64,000 bases of DNA from Apostichopus japonicus (Eukaryota > Echinodermata > Holothuroidea > Aspidochirotida > Stichopodidae), in the NCBI RefSeq assembly GCF_037975245.1, contig NC_092563.1, forward strand, positions 9,313,001-9,377,000, read 5' to 3'. The translations under genes and the position numbers were made by a program. Positions within the stretch are counted from its first letter, which is position 1. The number at the start of each line of letters is the position of its first letter. Positions 12,138 to 23,800 of the stretch are shown here, one piece after another. The notes under the pieces are model-generated. The model worked only from the letters and a program-made list of their open reading frames with translations, ran no database searches and was not told the origin of the DNA.

Positions 12138-14076
12138 AACAAGACGGCCTCCCAAAGGGTCAAGCCCCCCAGCGCTCCAACTGAAAAAAAATACTGGCTA
12201 CACCAATGTTGTCACAGTTTACACTTCAGTGTCGATCGAGAGTCACGTGGGGCCCGGGAAAAATTTACTGCTGAAATCATCTAATATATCTTTATTATGA
12301 ATAAATTTCAATATTTGTACGGGCTCCTACTATTGAGCCCGAGTCCCCTGACCCCTCACAGGCACCTGACCGCATCTAGCCACCGCAAGGGATCGATTCT
12401 ATTCTTGCCCAAGTGGCATGGGAAAACGCTAAGATTTAAATAGACAGAGCCTTTCTTGAACAAATACTGAATAAATGGCACTTTTTCACTAACAAGAAGG
12501 CATAAGAAAGGGTACTTTTCATTAACCTAAAAGAAGGTTTCTTATTTATGAAAAGAACACATTTCATACACACTGTTTACAAAACTGGGGATCGAGTGCT
12601 GCCTCCCGAACTCTCCGGTGGGTCCGTTCTCGGATCCATCCCCCTTTCCAGGTTCCACCACCCAGATATAATCGTGATGCCCAATATATGGCACAGCGGA
12701 TCTCATTCTCTCGCAGTTCACCAATCAAATTGCCTAAAATATCGAAATGTGTTGTTGGAGCTATGTTTTTTTTTATTAACTTCGATTTAATTTAAAAACA
12801 TGGCATATCAAAAATGCTGTGAAAATCGTACACTTAGCCTATAGACACGGTAACGAGTTCGGTCGGATCAGGGAGCTGGTTAGAGTAGTAGCTCCCTGGT
12901 TATAGTGAAGGCTGACACTTGCACGCATGTAAAGGGTTAGAATTTGCTCAACATTTTGTTGCCATCGGGGCATATATAGCCTTCATATCTAGCAATTATT
13001 GTGTCACCATATAGTCCAGTCCTGTTATAAATCAAATGTGGTCTGAACTGAGTTGTCGCGGGTCAATTCTAGTGTATACGTATAGATATGCAAAGCCGCG
13101 ATATAGCCAACAGATGGCGCTGTTTTCCTTTTCTAATATATAGTTGTAGTGCTTTCTTCAATGTTGAAATCATGTTCGTTTTCCTAATCAAGGATTTATG
13201 CTAGTAAAGGAGCAAACTATTATGTCAACTTTCTCATGAGCACAAATCCACTTAATTAATTGATATCGCCGATGATCGGGTCACACTTAAAATCATTAGA
13301 ATAAGTTAGAATTATCATTATAATTATGTCCATTCCTGTCTCTTAATAGCTGAAATGATATAGTATCTCAGAAACATTCTTGTGACGAATATCCCCAACC
13401 CTAGCCAGTTTTCTGCCCCCATCCCCACCGACACTCCTTTTGATAACTTCCTTTGACCATGCACGGTAACCCCCCCTCCCCCCCCCCACACACACAGTAA
13501 AAGTTGTTGAGAATTAAATCTTTTGTATATTAATTATGATTATTACTTTCGGTGTGTACACATTTGAAGTCTGGCAATTCAATTGACGAGTTGTAATATG
13601 ATAAAAGTGTGGGTACAATGGCGGCTTTCAATTTTCGTTTATTCGCAAGGTGTAGGTCTCTCCAATAAGTTTATTTCCGACTTGTTATACTTTAAAAGGA
13701 ATGTATTAGGTATGCATAACGGACAGTGGCGGCGGAACCGGGGGGCTTGGGGGCTCAGCCCCAATGAAAAAATGCATGATAAGCCCCCCCCAATATTTAC
13801 CAAGGCTCCGAAACGTGCATCTGCCCATTTTTCAATGCATACTTGTCGATCTGTCCGATGCACACGTATACTATATATATAGGTGTAATAATTTTAGTAA
13901 TTGCTGGGGGACCCTCGGCCCGTCCCCTGGCTATAGACCACATTGTCACCCCAACCGCGTCTTCACGCCCCGTGAAAAGTGGAAGCAGTGAGTGTGAGTA
14001 CCGGTAAGCGTAACACAACTTCGTCTTAGGCCAATGACTTGCCTCATTTCAGCCAGTTCTCCAACGTCCCCTTACT

Positions 14077-14479
14077 TAGTGGCGGAGCGTCCATATATAC
14101 AGTCAGGGGGCGGATGCCCCCCCCCCCCTGACGGACTCAAATGGACTGCTGGCGCCCTTTTCAGCTTTTCACTACTTTTTACTTATTCGAGATTATTGAC
14201 TATTTTATTGCGCTCTCATATACCTATTGACATTTGTCATATTCTGTTGGTGTAATTTTTCGACAAAATGGCGACGACACCTTTTTATTCTCCGTTAATC
14301 TGCAAATTAGCAAGGCCCGGAAAGGGTCATTTCCTGCAATCTAGGGAGTATCTTTTCTCAAAAATTTTCTGTACGCTCCGCGCCAACTTGTGGTGGCGCT
14401 CCGCTTAGATAGTGTCGAAAGCGCCCCTACAGACCATTCTGGCCCCCCCCCCTGACCAATACCCCTAGCTCCGCCACTG
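14077..14479 (+). mobile_element. hAT-like miniature element (403 bp), nested copy
   Basis: The ends are TAGTGGCGGAGC and GCTCCGCCACTG, inverted repeats except for the first base. They are flanked by perfect CCCTTACT duplications (14069-14076 and 14480-14487). It is the same family as the element at 47856-48239 in the opposite orientation. It contains the GC-rich near-palindrome at 14372-14413 and poly-C runs near each end. It is younger than its host element at 13724-14784. Confidence 0.88.
14372..14413 (+). repeat. GC-rich near-palindrome, copy 3
   Basis: TACGCTCCGCGCCAACTTG followed by TGGTGGCGCTCCGCTTAGAT. It lies inside the nested element 14077-14479. Confidence 0.85.
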
Positions 14480-14707
14480 CCCTTACTACACTCAAAAACG
14501 TCTTTGCGAGTACACTACGAGGAATAGCTACTCTCTTAAAACACCATCGAACATACAAATTACAATGTTTTTACAGACTTTTAGGTGCAATCTGAGAAAT
14601 TGCAGGCTTGAGACCCATATTTTAGGGCTAGGTATTCGCAGCATTAAACACTCGGGAAGTGCCGTTTCCGGCCACCTGGGGGTTTGAAAAAACCCAAAAT
14701 TTTCTTG

Positions 14708-14749
14708 TACGCTCCGCGCCAACCGATGGTGGCGCTCCGCTTAGATAGT
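14708..14749 (+). repeat. GC-rich near-palindrome, copy 4
   Basis: Same module (TACGCTCCGCGCCAACCG, then GCGCTCCGCTTAGATAGT), in the host element 13724-14784. Confidence 0.85.
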
Positions 14750-17147
14750 CTCCACACATTAATTTTTCCGTTCCGCCGCGCCTGATAACGGAATTTTCCA
14801 GATTTTGACGTCATATCCATACTCATATTTCGTATCTACATTTTACGCTAGTATATATACGGATACGGTATAGTTTTTTTTCAGAAGCTTTAATTTCAGA
14901 ATTTTGACGTTTTAATGAGAAATATCTCGTTTAGTCTAAAAATAATACTTTCCGAATTTTACTTATTTCCAAACCGTTGTTATACCACATGTGTAGAACG
15001 GTGTTTTTTTCAGGTTTATACCGTTTTATCATGTGTGCAACTGTTCAAAGTCATTTCCATTCAAAGATTTCGTACTAAACGACAATGTTGAGCTTACACA
15101 ATCGGTAAACCTGAGCTTTGTATGTTATTCCAATGTATAGAGTAGTATAAAATGCACTATAATGCCAAATATCACGAGTAAATTCTTCACATGAACAGTT
15201 GCTCAAAATGTATAGCCGAAGTCAAAGATTATCGAGAGAGCCTAGGAGCTTACACGGAGGGAATTGGGTACTCTTTCTGTGTACGGAATTTAATGTCGAA
15301 AGATGTTATAAACATGATTCGTGAATGCATATATGTGCAAATCAGTAGGGTGACACCATACCTGACAGGTGTACAAGAAGAATTTACAAGGGCAATTTGT
15401 GATTCATTGATCGAATAGCATTCAGTTGTAGCACTGAATTGACACTACCATGTATGAAGGCATAGAAGGAGCGAGTATAACTCAATCAATCGAAGCAAGA
15501 CTGAAAATTTTGGCCGAAAATGCCTCCCAGATCTCTGGAAATGACAATTCCCAGGCCTGGTAAGTTGCATCTAAGCATTTTCTATTTTGAAATTACTAGC
15601 GATATCATAAAAAAAAAAAAATAAATAAATACATACATATATGCTAAAGGGGGGGGGGGTGGTCGCCCCTTCGGCCACCCCATTATTACTCAGCAACCAA
15701 ACTGTATGTTATTTTTCTTGAACTTGCGTGAAGTGCGCTGCTACGTGACTTGGTCTCCTTGAAAGTTCCAAGTTGATCATATTTCTAGTTCACGTGATCA
15801 TCGAGCGAGCCCGCCGAGTACACCGAGATTCGAGTTCTCCATCTAGAGCGATCTTTAAAGTTTATACCTCATATCGCAACAACCTTATGTTATCTTGCAT
15901 GGCGCCCTCACTTTGTCTTCGCGTTTGTCGTGTAGCTTACTTGACAACAACGTTGTTGTATCGAGTTGAATAAGGGGTTGTATAGGTTACAAACATTCTT
16001 TGTTGTTTGTTTGTTTTCATAACATGACAACTTTTTGCATTATTTGTATGGATTGTGATTACATTTAATATCTACTATCGATTTTACCAACCGTATAGCC
16101 CAAAAGGTCACACAACTTCTTACTCTCGTTCGTAAATCTAGCCAGGCAACAATAATATCAAATTGCAGAGGGGCGGGTGGCAGGCTGATAGGGGAAGAAG
16201 TTATAGGAAAAGTGGTAAATATAGCTTACTTATAACAACAGCATTAACTCGAATGTGTGATTTGCAACCCACAGATTGCTATGGCCAACTTGCACATTGC
16301 TCCAAGTTCTGTCTTGCATAAATATGGACAAATTATTCGAACTCCACTATCGTTCCTGTTTTCACAAATCGAATTAGTCGATTGCTTGACTAGGTTGCTG
16401 ATTTAAATAATTTACCTGTCATACTTGTGTACGGTTTGACAATATGGTGCTCGGGAAGGGTTCCAACTGAAAGGGACTCTATAGACCGCCTACCCCTCCC
16501 CCAACCCCCACTCACCCCCCCCCCCCCCTGCGATTGGGCTACTACAACTGGGCAGTTTGCTTCTTCTCATTTGCTTGATTTAGCCTATGATTACAAAATA
16601 CTGAACAGAACACTGAGGTTAAAAAATTGACTTCCCTCAATTTTCATGTTCAATTTTGAAGCAATCATCCTGTTTACATTACATTACAATTGGTCACGTA
16701 CCGTGCATTGTTTTCCATGTGTAGTATGTCTTGTAAAGATAACGTACTTAAGCCCAACATATCTCAGTTACTATTGACATTCGCGGTTTCTTTTCATCGT
16801 TTTCGGTTATCATATATTTTACATCTATATCTCACACGGTACCTCGGATCGATATAGCCTACATATCAGTTCTATCAAAATATAAAGGTAAATTTGTTAT
16901 GAATTGATTGTATACCGATCAATCATGTTACGTGATGTCAGCGTATAGTCACGTTGTTTTTGAAGTAACTTTAAAAGAAATAGACTATATGAACACTATA
17001 TTTGTTAACCAAACTTTATTACACCGAAACATCGGTAGTTAGTATATATCTATTCCCTTTTTCAATGGATTCTTCAATACTCACCTGATGTAACAATATG
17101 TAGCTAACGGCAAGCACATCGTAATGGAGGTAAACGACAAAAGCAAA

Positions 17148-17149
<2 letters not shown>

Positions 17150-17231
<82 letters not shown>
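17150..17231. repeat. (AT)n microsatellite
   Basis: Uninterrupted AT dinucleotides next to the tRNA-like sequence; a likely SINE tail. Confidence 0.97.
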
Positions 17232-17234
<3 letters not shown>

Positions 17235-17281
17235 GGAATCGTAATGAGTTGGAAAATCAAGAACAGTAAAAAAAACTTCCA

Positions 17282-17347
17282 GCCATCACCGGGATTCGAA
17301 CCCGGGCCTCCCGTTTGATATGCGGACACCCTAACCACTATACGCTA
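17282..17347 (-). tRNA. tRNA-like sequence, probably tRNA-derived SINE or tRNA pseudogene
   Basis: The minus strand has a perfect T-arm (CCGGG-TTCGAAT-CCCGG), which contains a Pol III B box (GGTTCGAATCC), and an A-box-like D-arm (TAGCGTATAGTGG). A weak anticodon stem (TCCG/CGGG) closes an oversized loop. The acceptor stem is only partly paired. Within 20 nt downstream there is a T8 Pol III terminator, then AT-rich sequence and an 80-bp (AT)n tract, as in a SINE tail. No anticodon can be assigned safely. Confidence 0.55.
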
Positions 17348-20213
17348 ATGTTTGTATGTCCAGAGGTTCGAAACCGGTAAGGAAGGTCGTAATTCCACTG
17401 TAGGCGTTGGTCACCTGTATCGAACAATACTAGTTCTGTTTTTGGTGACATATTTTGCCTCACTCTAGAGATCAAAATGCTTGGTTCTACAAATAAGGTT
17501 TACTCAAGATAGGTAAGATGCATTCTAAAAGCGGAAAAGGATTAAAAATGATTCATCGTCATGAAACGGTATTGAGAAAGCCTTCTGAATAATGATTCAG
17601 TAAATGTTGTGTTCATGTTTCAAGTTTTTTCTTTGATTTACATACCAATTTCATCGTTTTGCAATAATGGTTAGACAAAACTTCGTAACCAGAGATCATA
17701 TATGCTACGCTAGCTAACATTTTATTGTTAGGTCTATAAGAACGTTGGCCAATATATCACACAACTGTTGTACTAATTGATAACCTCCAACATTGGCTCA
17801 TTAGTTCCATATTAAAGAACATTCACAAAATGCGGGATATATCAGAGGATGTGACGTCATCATTCAATTTTGGAAATGGAATGAAATGTTCTTTGTTCAC
17901 TAACTTCACTTCACTATTATCACCAGATGCATATTGGGTTAATTTTGTTGCATTATTGACAAAAATATGTGAAGAAATTGAGCATTGTGACGAAAAGGAG
18001 GTCTTTCTCAATGTCTGCCCGATTGTGCAATTTAGTTTGAATTTAATGGCTTTTATACGTTTCCGTAGCTCTCAACATGACGCCCAGCTGCGAATACAAT
18101 CCTTTGCGCAGGTGGTATAGACACATGACATATGACAAAAATAATATCTCTTAAATTCGGTGTCTCGAGATCTGATAACATTTCTATTATATTGCTAAGT
18201 TTGTTTTGGCAAAATTCTGTTCATGACTTTGTTCCTTTTACAACGTCACCGAGACGTCGATCTTGTAATATCTTACAGTACTTTTCATTAAAGGGAGTGA
18301 AGACTCGCGCACAAAGAACGTCTGATGCCGATAATCTGACCTACTTTCGAATGAGGTGTAACATAAGTGTTAGACACCACCATCGATCCCAGAAAATACA
18401 CACACAGCTCGCTACCGTCGGTAATTGGGCACGAGTATACAGTCATTTCATGCAGCTACGGTCAATACCCACAACACAGTGTACATAGCAGCGATGGACA
18501 TCTCAGGTCCAGATTAAATATATCAAGGTATCATATTTCATTACTGTTTGCATTTTGTAGCGACAAGAAAAAAACTTCACTTGCAAGCAACAGAAAGTAA
18601 ACTTTTTTCAGAGGGCGGCACGCGGTTTGGGGCGAGTCTTCAATGTCCTTAAATCGCTTTCCATGAAATCGGGAGATTTTGGTCGTCAATAATTCCCTAA
18701 GAACTTTCCAAATCTATTCCCAGTTTTCCTAATATTTATATCACAATTTATCAAAAGAAGACACGTTTTGGAACCAAAATGACCGTTAATAAGCGAATAA
18801 TTAACGAAAGTCGTAAAAATCCCCGGACTTTACTAGTATTGTTCAGTAAAAATCTACTCCCTCAATTTAAAACAGTTTTCGAACAATACCCTTTCTCATG
18901 AAGTTGACTATACAAAGAGGGAAAGGAGTTATCATTTTTGAACAAGCACCCTTAATTGGAAAAGGTGCAAGTTTGTCCTGCTCTTCAGTTGTAACAGTGA
19001 AAGGTTGTCATGGTTACAAGGAGGAATCAATATCATGACAGAAGCCTCCTTAACTGGTATGTGTTTATCTTCTTGCCCTCATCTTACGTGAGTGACCTAC
19101 TCTGTTTGCTTACCGACGGACAATATTAGCTCTTCGATTTAACGCTAGTTTCAGGCTGCAGTAAATAGATTTGTCTCGGTTATTTGTAACGTTAAACTGA
19201 CACGCGTTATACTGTACTCTGTTGAAGACCACATGGTCTCGTTGGGGCCTAGCAAACGTCTGTCACATGGTGTAATTTATGACATATAGTCTTAAGCGGC
19301 GGTATATATATGTTTAATTGAACCATGGAGCTATAAACAGAACACATCACGTAATTTATACGTTGTAAAGCCTGTTTGGTCATCTTCTGAAGGTTAAATA
19401 ACGACCTAGTTTGGACGTTGAGTGTGAACACCGTATCAGGATGCCACGAAGATAAATGAATTACCCAGCGCCTGGCCAGACACCAAAGGACTCACAAGTA
19501 TATGATAAGGAGAGGGTAATAACCCTATAGGGTCATACAGGCAGGCGACAGACTCATGATATCGACAACCTCTCCTTCACCATATAACCGATTCTTGACT
19601 GAGGATAACCAGACTGCAAGTCGGTTGACATCTGGACACAAAGAACGTAGCTTTGCACGGGTTTCAGTCATTGGTCTTTCGTTGTTTTCTTCCCATTCTT
19701 TTCCTTCTGCGGGATGCCTCGCAGAAACAGAAAAGAACTGAGGAACCTGAAGGGTCTGAACAATACACGGGAGTTTTACCAGTGACTGCATGAGTGGTTG
19801 CGGTTAAAAGTATCTTTTTAATGGGAAAGACTTTTTGACATATTGTTGGAGTTCAAACATAGGCCAGTCATCACATCTGGTATTTATAGCCTCGCTTGCA
19901 AGTCGTTGTTCCATAAATATAAAACAATCAAGTCAAAGAGAAGGGAGAACCAGAAGGGATATCATTTGTTATTACTAATGTAGTGGTCTTCCATTCAGCG
20001 AGTAACTTGTGAACCGAGTGAAAACTCGCGAACCGGATACCAATTGTATGATTTGAACATGCACAACCCGAGTTTTGTTGTGTTGTTATAGGCTTCTATA
20101 CGTCTTGTCGTATTCGTTCGGCTATAGCTCCAATGAATGGACGACTTCGTTTGTGTTGTTCTAGATAAGAGGTGTTAATTTGATTGGAGCACGGGAAGCT
20201 AGCTAGAGGCTTT

Positions 20214-20467
20214 CGATTGGTCACCTCGTTATTGAGAGAGGACGTCGGATTATAAAAGGGGCTTTATCGAAATTAATAATTTAATACCAATTTCCCTTTT
20301 CCTTGGATGAGATCCAACAACAAACACGCGATTCGTGGATGTGCGGTGTATGGTCTTTTTCTCTCCGAGTCTCTCTCTCGAGTTTTATGGATTTATAACA
20401 TTAGGAGTTAGTAGGTTACTTGTAACTTTAACCAAGACATAACATCTTTAAGTGCATGCAGGTGAGT
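20214..20467 (+). promoter_or_regulatory. TATA promoter-like segment with a non-coding first exon, or a solo LTR
   Basis: TTATAAAAGGGG (20250-20261) is a textbook TATA box. Inverted CCAAT boxes (ATTGG) lie about 40 and 75 bp upstream. Downstream, the segment ends at a consensus ATGCAG|GTGAGT donor (exon end 20461), consistent with a first exon of about 180 nt starting near 20281. A 33-codon upstream ORF starts at about 20307. It could be a distal 5' UTR exon of the EF-hand gene (acceptor near 29650). Alternatively it may be an LTR beginning TGTAGTGG at about 19979; no matching target duplication was seen. Confidence 0.35.
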
Positions 20468-21229
20468 ACATTAACCTGATTGTCTATACTTTCACTTAAA
20501 TGACTATAGAGTTTAATAGTGCTGCAAATACATTATAGTGTACTTTTCCCATTCTTAAGACCTGTGAGCATAAGACTAGAATGGATAAAAGTACTTTCCT
20601 TGTTACTATCTGGATGCACGGTCACATTGCCGAGTTTGTTTTGTGTGTGAGATGGGGGACAGGGGGTTGGGAAGAGGAGGAGAGGCAGTGATTGGGAGAT
20701 TAGCTGATGTCAAATGTCGGAGAAGACAGACATTTCCTCTCAAAACGTGTTAGCACGATATTGTCAGAATTAGAAATCTAAGTGAGTTCCAACTGGGAGG
20801 GGTTCCCCTCCCCTTTGGAAAATTTTCAAATGCCTCAGGTGCTTAGATGTAAAATGGTGATACTTAGAAAACACTTTTTAAATCAATTTTATTTCAAAAA
20901 TGTAGCTTTTTCTTAGATAAAATTCACATACTTTACGTGGTTTTTTGAGAGCTTTTGAGTTGCTTGTGTCATAAATTCGTGATCAATTGGTCTTAGAGTA
21001 CTTCTCTGAAGAGTGTATTTTCTTCAATACTTAATTGGTGCTACTGAGCTTATTGCTGAATTCCACACATGTCTGCAGGACATACTGAAATGGGTTCTGA
21101 CATGCAGCATGGCTTTCACCGTTTCAACCTTCAGCTGAAATTTCCCTGAGTTCCATAAGTCATTCATGAGAGGAAACACCCTTTCTACTGATGCATTACT
21201 CCCCGGAATTTTGTTTTTAAAATTATTTT

Positions 21230-21364
21230 ACTAATAAAGCGGGATATTTTCGAAATTCCTGAACATTTTGACGAATCGGGGACATTTCCGGTGACACTTG
21301 TTCATCGGGGACAGGACACTGTAATCGGGGACTGTCCCCGAAATCGGGGACGTCTGATCGCCCT
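21230..21364. mobile_element. DNA transposon end, remnant
   Basis: Repeated ATCGGGGACA words, a GTCCCCGAAATCGGGGAC hairpin (21334-21351), and a terminus GACGTCTGATCGCCCTA that reads TAGGGCGATC on the complement. No matching opposite end was found. Confidence 0.35.
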
Positions 21365-23164
21365 AGTATATAGACCTAATTGTGCAGGTTGTTTAACTAC
21401 CCGCTATAGTACACACTGGACGTATCAGGCACCATCATTACAGCTCAGCATAAATATAGCTAAGTTTTCGCATCAGGCTTTCGGAAGTACACTGTAGTGC
21501 AGCTCCTTCAGGGTGCATGGGGAGAAATTATAATAAAAACACCAATAAAATAGAATACCAGTGTACTATCGAGAACTAAAAGGTATAGGCACAAGCACAC
21601 ATAAGAGGCTGAATCTTACAACAGATGGAAACAGTTAGGCCAAGAACGAAACCTGAGACTATAAGTAGCAGAATACCTTAATATCAGCCGGGGGGGGGGG
21701 GGGGGTGGGGGTCTGCCACACACCTGGCACCGGCCTGTCCTAGGATACCCTACTATATACTAAAACCCAACCCGGTGGCCGTCCTGGCCCCTTTTATGTT
21801 TTACATCTCTAACTTTTCATACTTGTTTATCAATGTACCGCTCCCACGGTGTCATTTAAAATGTTCCAGTGTAATAGTTAGCCCCCTTGAACTCAAATCT
21901 ATCCTATCGATGTGTTCGTGTAAGATTCTCAATACACACTCCACCATGATAGGGCCTGTAATCATATCGGCCTTAATGGTAGCCTCTGTTAAAGCGTATC
22001 GGCCAATTTTTCTTTGCCAAATGCGCTGGGGTCGTTTTTTTCTATTCATTATACGCTATGAGCGATACGTTCCTGTGATTGCGCCGGAAGCGTATGTAGA
22101 AAGGGGGAGGCAAATATAACAGCCGTAGCATTTTCCAATTTTTAAGTAGGGAGACTCATTTGCACCGCTGAACAGACTCCGAAGAGTTAAGCCTCAAGGA
22201 GACTTTAATTCTCCACAAGAATAATCTTCTTTTAAATTTGAGTACGTTGGTTCTTGCCTCTATAGGTGTACACCTACTCGGTATACACTGATGTACTTTG
22301 AACGTATGGTTTAAGTCTTGGGGAGTAACGAGTGCGGGGTCTTTTGTGTAAGTTCTTAGCAAGGTTTAATTCAAGTATACTTAAGTAGATTGACAGAGCG
22401 TAACCACAAAGACACTTAGTACAAACCATGCCGAAAGGGGGAGAAAGGGTGAAGGTTTAGTGGAATTATAGCTTGTAACGTCGATCAGTGTGTAAACATA
22501 TTTTGAAGATGCTCTTTTTGGTATTTACTGTTTCTTAATTCTTCCACACCGTTCTGCAATATTTCTTAACTCTTCTTTGGTGGACAGTTTCTGAGATGAT
22601 ACAGACCTTTTAACGGTTATTGAACTGAGATACGACTTGGAAGTATGACACACACATAAACGAACAGACACACAAATATGTAACTTGCTGAAATTTATAC
22701 CTGGAACGGTAGTTTGAATCTCTGATTGAGTTTCATAAGTTTTCACATCAATAAATAAATATAGGAAATATTTGTCATGAACACAAAAATCTCATCTTCA
22801 CGTAAGAACCAAAAGTAAAGAGCCATACGGCCAGTGAAGCAAACAAGCAAACGATGTTTATGTGAGGGTTTGTATCTTTGTGTTTCTGTAGTATAGGATA
22901 TATCTTATAGAAGGATATAGGGCAACTCAACTACACATGGCATGTCTCCTCTGTATTTGTATGTGTATGCACCCTCATCAGTCAATATCATTTACAAGCT
23001 GACATTGGTTGTGTTAGTCTGCGCATTAAAGTATCCGTAGATATACAAACTTGTAGAAAGCACGAAACTTATTGTCTTGTCGAATTGCCATGACGATTGC
23101 TAAGATGAGTGTCATGTCCAATATGTCTATAAAGCTTCTATTGCAATAGGCTTACTAAAGAATG

Positions 23165-23800
23165 GTTAAGATGACGAAGGAATTGTTAACGTATATGATG
23201 ACGATAACTCTGGCGGGATTGACAGGGAATATGATAGTATAAGGAAGCTAATCATGACGATACATCAGTATGACGATAATTCTGTCGGGGAGGATGACAG
23301 GGAATATGATAGTATAAGGACGCTAATAATTACGATACATCAGTATGACGATAACTCTGGCGGAGATGGCAGGGAATAAGATAGTATAAGGACGCTAATA
23401 ATGACGATACATCAGTATAACGATAACTTTGTCGGAAGGATGACAGGGAATATGATAGTACAGTATAAGGACGCTAATCATGACGATACATCAGTATGAC
23501 GATAACTCTGGCGGGGAGGATGACAGGGAATATGATAGTATAAGGACGCTAATCATGACGATACATCAGTATGACGATAACTCTGGCGGGGATGGCAGGG
23601 AATAAGATAGTATAAGGACGCTAATAATGACGATACATCAGTATGACGATAACTCTGGCGGGATGACAGGGAATAAGATAGTATAAGGACGCTAATAATG
23701 ACGATACATCAGTATGACGATAACTCTGGCGGGATGACAGGGAATAAGATAGTGTAAGGACGCTAATAATAACGATCAGTATAACGATGATTCTCTGTGA
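23165..23800. repeat. Tandem array, 71-80-bp unit
   Basis: GATAGTATAAGGACGCTAAT, then ATGACGATACATCAGTATGA and CGATAACTCTGGCGGG, recur with starts at 23233, 23308, 23380, 23454, 23534, 23606, 23677 and 23748. Small indels account for the size range. A G13 run follows the array. Confidence 0.93.

Larger units (their letters stand above)
11069..12208. mobile_element. hAT-like non-autonomous element, 1.14 kb
   Basis: The left end CAGTGGCGTAGCCAAG and the right end (GGCTACACCAATG) are degenerate inverted repeats. The flanks are GTGTCACA (11061-11068) and TTGTCACA (12209-12216), a 7/8 match for the 8-bp duplication expected of hAT transposition. It has no transposase frame. It holds two copies of the roughly 40-bp GC-rich near-palindrome (11925-11966 and 12099-12137) and G/C homopolymer runs. 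Confidence 0.7.
13724..14784. mobile_element. hAT-like non-autonomous element carrying a nested insertion
   Basis: The left end CAGTGGCGGCGGAACCG and the right end CCGTTCCGCCGCGCCTG are imperfect inverted repeats. They are flanked by identical 8-bp duplications ATAACGGA (13716-13723 and 14785-14792). A second element (14077-14479) lies inside it with its own duplication. Without that insert the element is about 650 bp. It has one copy of the GC-rich near-palindrome at 14708-14749. No transposase coding is present. Confidence 0.85.
14793..20180. other. Intergenic, apart from the tRNA-like sequence
   Basis: Contains (A)n and (G)n runs near 15609-15660 with a GGCCACCCC hairpin, the SINE-like sequence and an (AT)n tract. 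Open frames at 15191-15418, 17830-18120 and 18132-18488 have no recognisable domain and no supporting splice context. Confidence 0.5.

Noticed and set aside
15191-15418. 75-codon plus frame with protein-like composition
   Set aside because: No recognised domain, promoter, splice site or polyadenylation signal clearly tied to it.
17830-18488. Two consecutive plus-strand frames (96 and 118 codons)
   Set aside because: They are in different frames without a plausible intron and show no motif.
21775-22119. 114-codon plus frame, and a minus frame at 21852-22049 that looked vaguely like reverse transcriptase
   Set aside because: No diagnostic catalytic motif is visible and the resemblance was too weak to name.
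23165-23800. Possible CRISPR-like array
   Set aside because: Units are continuous tandem repeats without unique spacers, in an animal genome.
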